Positions 58,381 to 64,000 of a stretch of DNA of 64,000 nt are shown here, in pieces (position 1 is the stretch's first letter; every line of letters starts with the position of its first letter). The stretch is from the NCBI GenBank assembly GCA_037976565.1, contig CP137682.1, positions 186,001-250,000 on the forward strand. Direction: 5' to 3'. The DNA comes from Mesocentrotus franciscanus (lineage: Eukaryota > Echinodermata > Echinoidea > Camarodonta > Strongylocentrotidae). The notes under the pieces were generated by a model that saw only the letters and a program-made list of their open reading frames with translations, searched no databases and had not been told where the DNA came from. The position numbers were made by a program, and so were the translations under genes.

Positions 58381-59980
58381 TTGTATCATAGAATGTACCG
58401 TCGGTGCACAAATGAATAATATCGGCTCATGCGCAGATTGTATCTACGAAATGGTCTATTAGGAGGGACAATGGAGAGACAGAGATGGAGCGAGGGAGGG
58501 AGAGAGGGAAAGGGAGAGAGAGAGAGAGAGATGGAAGGAGAAAGAGGGGAGAGAGAGAGAGAGAGTGAGGGAGTGGGAGTGGGCGATGGGGAGAGATAAA
58601 ATGGATAGGAGAGACAGAGAGAGAGAGAGAGAGCAAGATATAGAAAGAGAGGGGGGAGATAGTTAGTGTTGGAGAGAAAATATGATTGAAAACAGTGGGT
58701 GTAGAGGAGGAATGGAGAGTAGAGATAATTACATAAAAGAGAGTGAATAAGAAGGAGAGAAGAGAGTGAGAGAAAGAGAAAAAAAGTAAATGTAAAGAGA
58801 GATGAAGATGAATATAGTGGATGGGAATAACATAAATAGATAACAGAAGAGAGAGAGAGAGAGAGAGAGAGAAAGCAAGAGGAAAGAAGCGATGAGAGGA
58901 GAGAGAGAGAGAGAGAGAAAGTAAAAGAGAGAGATAGAGAGAAATAGCAAAAGGAATTCAAAAAAGAGATGAGAGGAGAGAGAGCCAGAGAAAGGAAGAG
59001 ATGACAGGAGAAAGAGAGAGAGCAAGAGAGAGAAAGAAAGAGAGAGAAAAAGAAAGCTCGCCACGATGTAATATTTTGTGCAAGTGTATGTGTCGCTAAA
59101 CGATCCATTGAATGATCTGGAGCACGTGTATTGTGAGAAGTCAACCAAGCAGTATTCAAACACCACTATTTAATTTGGGTAATGGATGTCGTCACAGTGT
59201 TTATGAAAATGAAACATAGTTTGCTACCCAGCACCGATGCGGAGCGTTTAATGAAGATATGATCAGTGGTCGATTATAATTAATAGCTGTTCGAGGCATG
59301 CTGTGTTGGGATTATAATGTGGAGGATTCCTCTCAGAAAATATGAGATTATTAAAAACAAACCCTAATAATTGACAATACATATTGCTGAGATCGAAGCT
59401 TGAGAAATTCAGTTCGTTTGACTAAATATTGACAGTAAAACCCCTCATGCTTCAAAGGCATAGCTGATCATTTTCTTGTACTGTACTTTCATCGAGGTCA
59501 AAGAAAGCTTACAATGCCAGAAAGTACACAATGATTGGTCAGATTCGTGAATATAATCTGTTTTTTAATACATGTGTATGTACATATTTCAAACATACAT
59601 TCAAAAAGAGATGTGCTATTTGTTTCACCCGAAATGTATCTCACAACCTTTTAAAATATAATAGCAATTACTATGTTCTAGCATTACCTAAAGAGAAATG
59701 TCTTTTTCCTAGAATTTTTCAGAAGTAACATCATCTCTAATATTTTCGCATTGCTTTAATGTTGTCATGGTAACTGTCGTCTGGAGAGGGTTAATACCTT
59801 TGGTCTGCCAAAGATAGCCGCAGTATACATTTTCTGATAACGGTTGACTATTACCCTGTTTATATCTACCCAAAACGCTACGTTTATCTCGAGTGTTGGT
59901 AGATATAAACGTTGGCGAGGAAGAAAGCGGAACCTCCCCCAACCCCCCCCCGAAACCCTCCTCTAGTAGCGCGCGCCCTT
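58315..59980. repeat. Duplicated block, copy A
   Basis: Extends from ctgtattttagaataatc to gcgcgccctt and is repeated at 61009-63016. It contains a long GA-rich tract, sequence with ctggagcacgtgtattgtga and a hairpin (gtttatatctacc / ggtagatataaac near its right end). No coding function is supported. Confidence 0.9.
58488..59060. repeat. GA-rich low-complexity tract
   Basis: About 570 bp of gagaga and related purine sequence; the 257-codon opposite frame is a Leu/Ser-rich artefact. Confidence 0.9.
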
Positions 59981-60082
59981 GACGCATAGTTCGCTTCCCG
60001 GAACGCCGAAGGCGGCGCTATTCATCGAACACTCTATCGGAACACTGTAAATGCTTTCATTAGGAAAGGACCTGTTGTCAAT

Positions 60083-60480
60083 AAAGAGCTCCAGTTTTCT
60101 ATGATCACGTTTACCCTTTTTCGCTTTAAATACATGGATACAACACTGAACAGTTTTAATTACATATGACTTCCTTGAAATTAAATGACTCGCAGGTAAT
60201 TAGGAGAATTTATCTGTTTTTTGTCAAGTTGTCTGATTTGATGACGTCATTGGCGATTTATAAGCCATTTATAAGCCATTGGCTAGAAAAGTCGTTGGCG
60301 ATTTATAAGCGATTTATATGCCATTATCCCTTCTGCGATTTTTTGGCGATTTATAATTCGAGCTCCAGTTTTCTATGATCGCGTTTACCCTTACGGTGTA
60401 AATACAACGATTTATAAGCCATTGGTTATTTATAAGCCAGTATCCCTCGTGCGATTTTTCGGCGATTTATAACCCAAATA
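60083..60480. repeat. Reiterated GCGATTTATAAGCC words
   Basis: The word gcgatttataagccatt and variants recur at least seven times, and the piece gagctccagttttctatgat occurs twice (60087 and 60360). No coding content seen. Confidence 0.8.
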
Positions 60481-60663
60481 ATACTTCTCTCACGCATTAT
60501 TCAATAGCGATTTTCACCGTAGGAAACCACAGAACGCCTTCGCATGTTTACCCGCCGGGCACCAAAATTTGTGAAACATGTCTGCAAAGTAACCTGGTGT
60601 GTTTGTAAGTAAACTGAAGTTATTTTATTTTATTATTTTTAATCTCACGCACATACAGTACAA

Positions 60664-60724
60664 CATGCAACATGTTCATTATATACCGGTATGAATTACC
60701 GGTATATAATGAACATGTTGCATG
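60664..60724. repeat. Perfect palindrome, 28-bp arms, 5-bp spacer
   Basis: Arm CATGCAACATGTTCATTATA continues TACCGGTA, spacer TGAAT, then the exact inverse of the arm to 60724. The right arm continues as the start of the zinc-finger-like open frame. Confidence 0.97.
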
Positions 60725-61002
60725 TCACGGTTGCAATTCAACTGTCTTCACTTTTGGCCAAATAATCCATCTCATGAAATTTCATAGCCACTTAAATGCC
60801 CACACAAATCAGAATTACTGTGCCATAATTGAGCAACAACCTGTCCTGCAACCAAGATGCAAACTAATGCGGTATACTCAAAGTCAAAGCACTTCGTAGG
60901 AAACTTGAACACATATCTTCTTATCAGTCCACCAATCTTCTTCTCTGCTATACCAATACCCAACCCTAGTTCCGACAGCTCTGGTTCTATTGATGTAGAC
61001 AG
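60697..61002 (+). pseudogene. Zinc-finger-like exon fragment, interrupted by block B
   Basis: The frame after the palindrome reads PVYNEHVACHGCNSTVFTFG and QIIHLMKFHSHLNAHTNQNY. CHGC-x11-H-x4-H fits a C2H2 zinc finger. The reading then needs one frameshift near 60840 to reach SKSKHFVGNLNTYLLISPP and IPNPSSDSSGSIDVDS. At that point block B is inserted. The exon resumes at 63017 and ends at a donor. The candidate acceptor CACATACAG is at 60651-60659, but the palindrome sits between it and the frame. The frameshift and insertion indicate a broken copy. Function is unknown. Confidence 0.5.
60984..61002. repeat. 19-bp target duplication, left copy
   Basis: GTTCTATTGATGTAGACAG, identical to 63017-63035, bracketing block B. 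Confidence 0.95.
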
Positions 61003-61179
61003 CTATTCCTGTATTTTAGAATAATCAATGCCAAAGTCATGTATGTGCTTCATGAATAGCTTTTTTTTAGCCCTCTTGTATCATAGAATGTACCGTCGGT
61101 GCACAAATGAATAATATCGGCTCATGCGCAGATTGTATCTACAAAATGGTCTATTAAGAGGGACAATGGAGAGACAGAG

Positions 61180-61298
61180 ATGGAGCGAGGGAGGAGAGAG
61201 AGAGAGAGAAAGTAAAAGAGAGAGAGAGAGAGAAATAGCAAAAGGAATTTAAAAAAGAGATGAGAGGAGAGAGAGACAGAGGAAGGAAGAGATGACAG

Positions 61299-61331
<33 letters not shown>

Positions 61332-61462
61332 GAGAGAAAGAAAGAGAGAGAGAGAGAGAGAAATAGCACTAGGAATTTAAAAAAGAGATGAGAGGAGAGA
61401 GAGCCAAAAGAAGGAAGAGATGACAGGAGAGAGAGAGAAAGAGAGAGAGAGAGAAAGAAAGC
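61180..61462. repeat. GA-rich tract in block B
   Basis: Counterpart of 58488-59060, with an internal duplication of 'agcaaaaggaatttaaaaaa'-type units. Confidence 0.85.
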
Positions 61463-61504
61463 TCGCCGCGATGTAATATTTTGTGCAAGTGTATGTGTCG
61501 CTAA

Positions 61505-62137
61505 TGCATGGATTACATTTGGCCTGCGATTAGTCTACGGAGCCCGTATCCTGCCCGTATTCCTTTTTCTGTGCGGCCTCCGTACAGAGGCAGGAGGCGG
61601 CCGTGAGATTTTCGTACGGATTCACGGGCTCCGCGGCCTCTACGATTTTATTTCGCAGAAAGTTATACAAATTTGAAAAATCAGAAGCCCGTAGTCCGTA
61701 GACATGTCGTAGGTGTCCTTGCACAATCCCCACACGGACATCGCGCGGAGGACTCGCGCTGATCGTGCAGCAAACGCACGATTTTTTGGTGAACATGGAG
61801 GCCAAAAAACGGCACGGCGCCTGCACGGTCACCGCGCCTTCTCCGCGCAACCTTTACACGGAAGCTGCACGGGCTCCTTACGATTTCCGTGCGGAAGCTG
61901 CGGAGACTGCACGGCTACTGCATTGGAATTGCACGATTTCCGTACAATCTCCGAGCAGCCTCTGTACAGATTTGCCCCGGCCTGCCCGCAAGGGCTGATA
62001 CAAGAAATGGCACGATGCTCGTAGATAATGTAAACACAAACATCGTAGCCCGTAGCCTCCTACGATGCCCTGAAAATTGCACGAAAAATTGTAGACTTAT
62101 TTACCGTACGGCGCCCGGGGCAAATGTTATCAAGGCA
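61505..62137. mobile_element. GC-rich TIR element W2, TAA target
   Basis: Left TGCATGGATTACATTTG and right inverse of TGCCTTGATAACATTTG (14 of 17 match), flanked by TAA at 61502-61504 and 62138-62140. Block A shows the empty site (gtcgctaaacgatcc at 59096-59110). The interior is built of words such as GCACGATTT, CCGTAG and CGTACGG. No transposase; frames inside are shadows. Confidence 0.85.
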
Positions 62138-63016
62138 TAAACGTTTAACGATCCATTGAATGATCTGGAGCACGTGTATTGTGAGAAGTCAACCAAGCAG
62201 TATTCAAACACCGCTATTTAATTTGGGTAATGGATGTCGTCACAGTGTATACGAAAATGAAACATAGTTTGCTACCCAGCAACGATGCGGAGCGTTTAAT
62301 GAAGATATGATCAGTGGTCGATTATAATTAATAGCTGTTCGAGGCATGCTGTGTTGGGATTATAATGTGGAGGATTCCTCTCAGAAAATATGAGATTATT
62401 AAAAACAAACCCTAATGATTGACAATACATATTGCTGAGATCGAAGCTTGAGAAATTCAGTTCGTTTGACTAAATATTGACAGTAAAACCTTCATGCTTC
62501 AAAGGCATAGCTGGTCATTTTCATGTACTGTACTTTCATCGAGGTCAAAGAAAGCTTACAATGCCAGAAAGTACACAATGATTGGTCAGATTCGTGAATA
62601 TAATCTGTTTTTTAATACATGTGTATGTACATATATCAAACGTACATTCAAAAAGAGATGTGCTATTTGTTTCACCCGAAATGTATCTCACAACCTTTTA
62701 AAATATAATAGCAATTACTATGTTCTAGCATTACGTAAAGAGAAATGTCTTTATCCTCGATTTTTTTCATCATCTCTAATATTTTCGAATTGCTTTAATG
62801 TTGTCATGGTGGTATGGAGAGGGTTAATGAACCTTTGGTCTGCCAAAGATAGCCGCAGTATACATTTTCTGATAACGGTTGACTATTACCCTGTTTATAT
62901 CTACCAAAAACGCTACGTTTACCTCGTGTGTTGGTAGATATAAACGCTGGCGAGGTAGAAACCGGAACCCCCACCCACCCCACCCCCGAAACCCTCCATT
63001 TGTAGTGCGCGCCCTT

Positions 63017-63054
63017 GTTCTATTGATGTAGACAGTGAGGTCAATTTGCTGCAG
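63017..63054 (+). pseudogene. Remaining 3' part of the interrupted exon
   Basis: Starts with the second copy of the 19-bp duplication and reads SIDVDSEVNLLQ, then donor GTAGAT in phase 0. It matches the next exon at 63326 in phase, so the original exon would have read ...GSIDVDS-EVNLLQ-VEVFF... Confidence 0.5.
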
Positions 63055-63325
63055 GTAGATTGACAACAATATTGTATTTTAGTGTTTTAAATAGCATAAA
63101 CATATTATACATTTTAGTAAGGGCGACGTGTTACCATGACATGCGTCCTAATATCGAAGGGGGCCCATGGCGTCTTTCCGTGTTCATATTGCCGGGCAGA
63201 AGGAATGTCACCTCGTGATTAGATCAGACGGTTGTGACACCGAGTGATACCGAGTGTAAAACGTTCATTAAAGTTATGTAATTATTATTAATTTATGCAC
63301 CGGTGGCTCATTCTGTGATACACAG

Positions 63326-63436
63326 GTGGAAGTATTCTTTTCAAGAGGGAAAACAAAAGGCACATTAATGAAGCACCTCCAGCACTTTGGCAGTGATTAT
63401 TCTAAAATGCACAAAGTGGAACATCTCCATGTGTAA
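63326..63436 (+). CDS. Candidate C-terminal exon, unrecognised protein
   Basis: After GATACACAG, a phase-0 frame encodes 36 residues VEVFFSRGKTKGTLMKHLQH and FGSDYSKMHKVEHLHV, then TAA (63434-63436). A related inverted copy exists at 58291-58380 with conservative replacements and the same stop position, which supports past coding function. AATAAA follows at 63542-63547. It probably belongs to the zinc-finger-like gene whose preceding exon is interrupted by block B. Confidence 0.5.
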   Translation: MEVFFSRGKTKGTLMKHLQHFGSDYSKMHKVEHLHV

Positions 63437-63541
63437 AGGATATGTGGTTATTTGGGGTCATTTGTATAAGTGCTATCTATGAAGTCTATCTGAATACTTG
63501 AGAAATTAAAATTAAGCTTTGGCTTTACACTGAGCATATTA

Positions 63542-63547
63542 AATAAA
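63542..63547 (+). promoter_or_regulatory. Candidate poly(A) signal
   Basis: AATAAA 106 bp after the stop of the exon at 63326-63436. Confidence 0.35.
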
Positions 63548-64000
63548 GGCATATGCTCTCCTATAATACTTTCATTAAATTTATATCTTTTTATTTCATT
63601 TACACACGTGTATTCTACTTCCATGCCATTGTTTTTCGTAGGAGAAATTGTTTATTGTATGATATTGATAATGTATCATTGATAAATGGTCTCTCAGTAA
63701 AATTAAGTCTTCTCTCAAGAGACGTGACTGTGCCCCCCCCCCCAATGCATTTACCCAAAGTACTCTGGAAAAAAATAGACTCAAACAGACTAAGTCAGTG
63801 CTCTTGTCACACATGAAACTGTCAACCTTTTCCTTCTTCTCTCTAGCGATTTTCAGCACTTCAAGTCAGATTCATGCACAATTAATTTATTTTATTTTTA
63901 CTCGAAAATCTTTGAAAGTACCTAGTACCTACTATCGACGGTATTACACATAAGTAAACTTTTGACAACTCAAACGATTGTACCAAATATACCTGGAATC

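Larger units (their letters stand above)
61009..63016. mobile_element. Duplicated block, copy B, inserted with 19-bp duplication
   Basis: Same order as block A (58315-59980), ends at the same base on the right (gcgcgccctt) and starts at the same point on the left after 6 bp of filler (ctattc). It carries one insertion missing from A (61505-62137) and a shorter GA tract. No poly(A), LINE, TIR or LTR ends identify a transposition mechanism. Confidence 0.85.

Noticed and set aside
58386..59166. 257-codon and 145-codon minus-strand frames rich in Leu, Ser and Phe
   Set aside because: They are translations of a GA/CT simple repeat, with no domain, splice or compositional support.
61530..62140. 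Arg/Ala-rich frames of 77-106 codons in block B
   Set aside because: They lie in the GC-rich reiterated interior of W2, overlap each other in several frames and are absent from block A.

Overview
This is a repeat-rich, AT-rich piece of animal genome carrying only fragments of multi-exon genes. Introns, splice sites, LINEs, tRNA-derived SINEs, hAT/piggyBac-type non-autonomous elements and long microsatellites show that it is metazoan. The EGF + SRCR + F5/8C (discoidin) gene and the repeat style point to an echinoderm, most likely a sea urchin; that species-level guess is inference. A 500-N assembly gap lies at 11702-12201.

Layout. 1-2270: a degenerate jockey/CR1/L2-like LINE whose reverse-transcriptase core is deleted. 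2271-9080: small repeats, a TIR element (5653-6200) and candidate terminal exons of an unrecognised plus-strand gene (7564-8739). 12685-14942: the last three coding exons of a UBE4B-like (UFD2) U-box ubiquitin ligase, followed by a probable long 3'UTR. 18.9-33 kb: no confident gene; many foldback and TIR elements, including a cluster of hairpin elements at 20.9-25.1 kb, a hAT element with an 8-bp target duplication (22302-23922), a piggyBac-like MITE (29891-30613) and one possible minus-strand exon (27398-27789). 33676-54519: the 3' part of a minus-strand gene with eight phase-compatible exons encoding EGF - SRCR - F5/8C - F5/8C - stop. Its introns hold an RTE-clade LINE (about 39540-43440) with a nested TIR element, two hAT elements with perfect 8-bp target duplications (43478-45129, 45711-46526) and several MITEs. 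54.5-64 kb: GA-rich satellites, a 1.7-kb block copied 2.7 kb away into a zinc-finger-like exon with a 19-bp target duplication, a 28-bp-arm palindrome, and a small C-terminal exon.

The main patterns for follow-up are structural. Nine elements end in TTAA-AG...CT-TTAA, and two sibling copies show matched changes in both arms. Hairpin elements keep a common frame and apex but have quite different, still complementary, arms. CCAAT and E-box motifs recur in the same relative orientation with exactly 12 bp between them four times. Several TIR elements have interiors built from short reiterated words.

All element families were assigned by reading termini and target duplications by eye; no database search was done.
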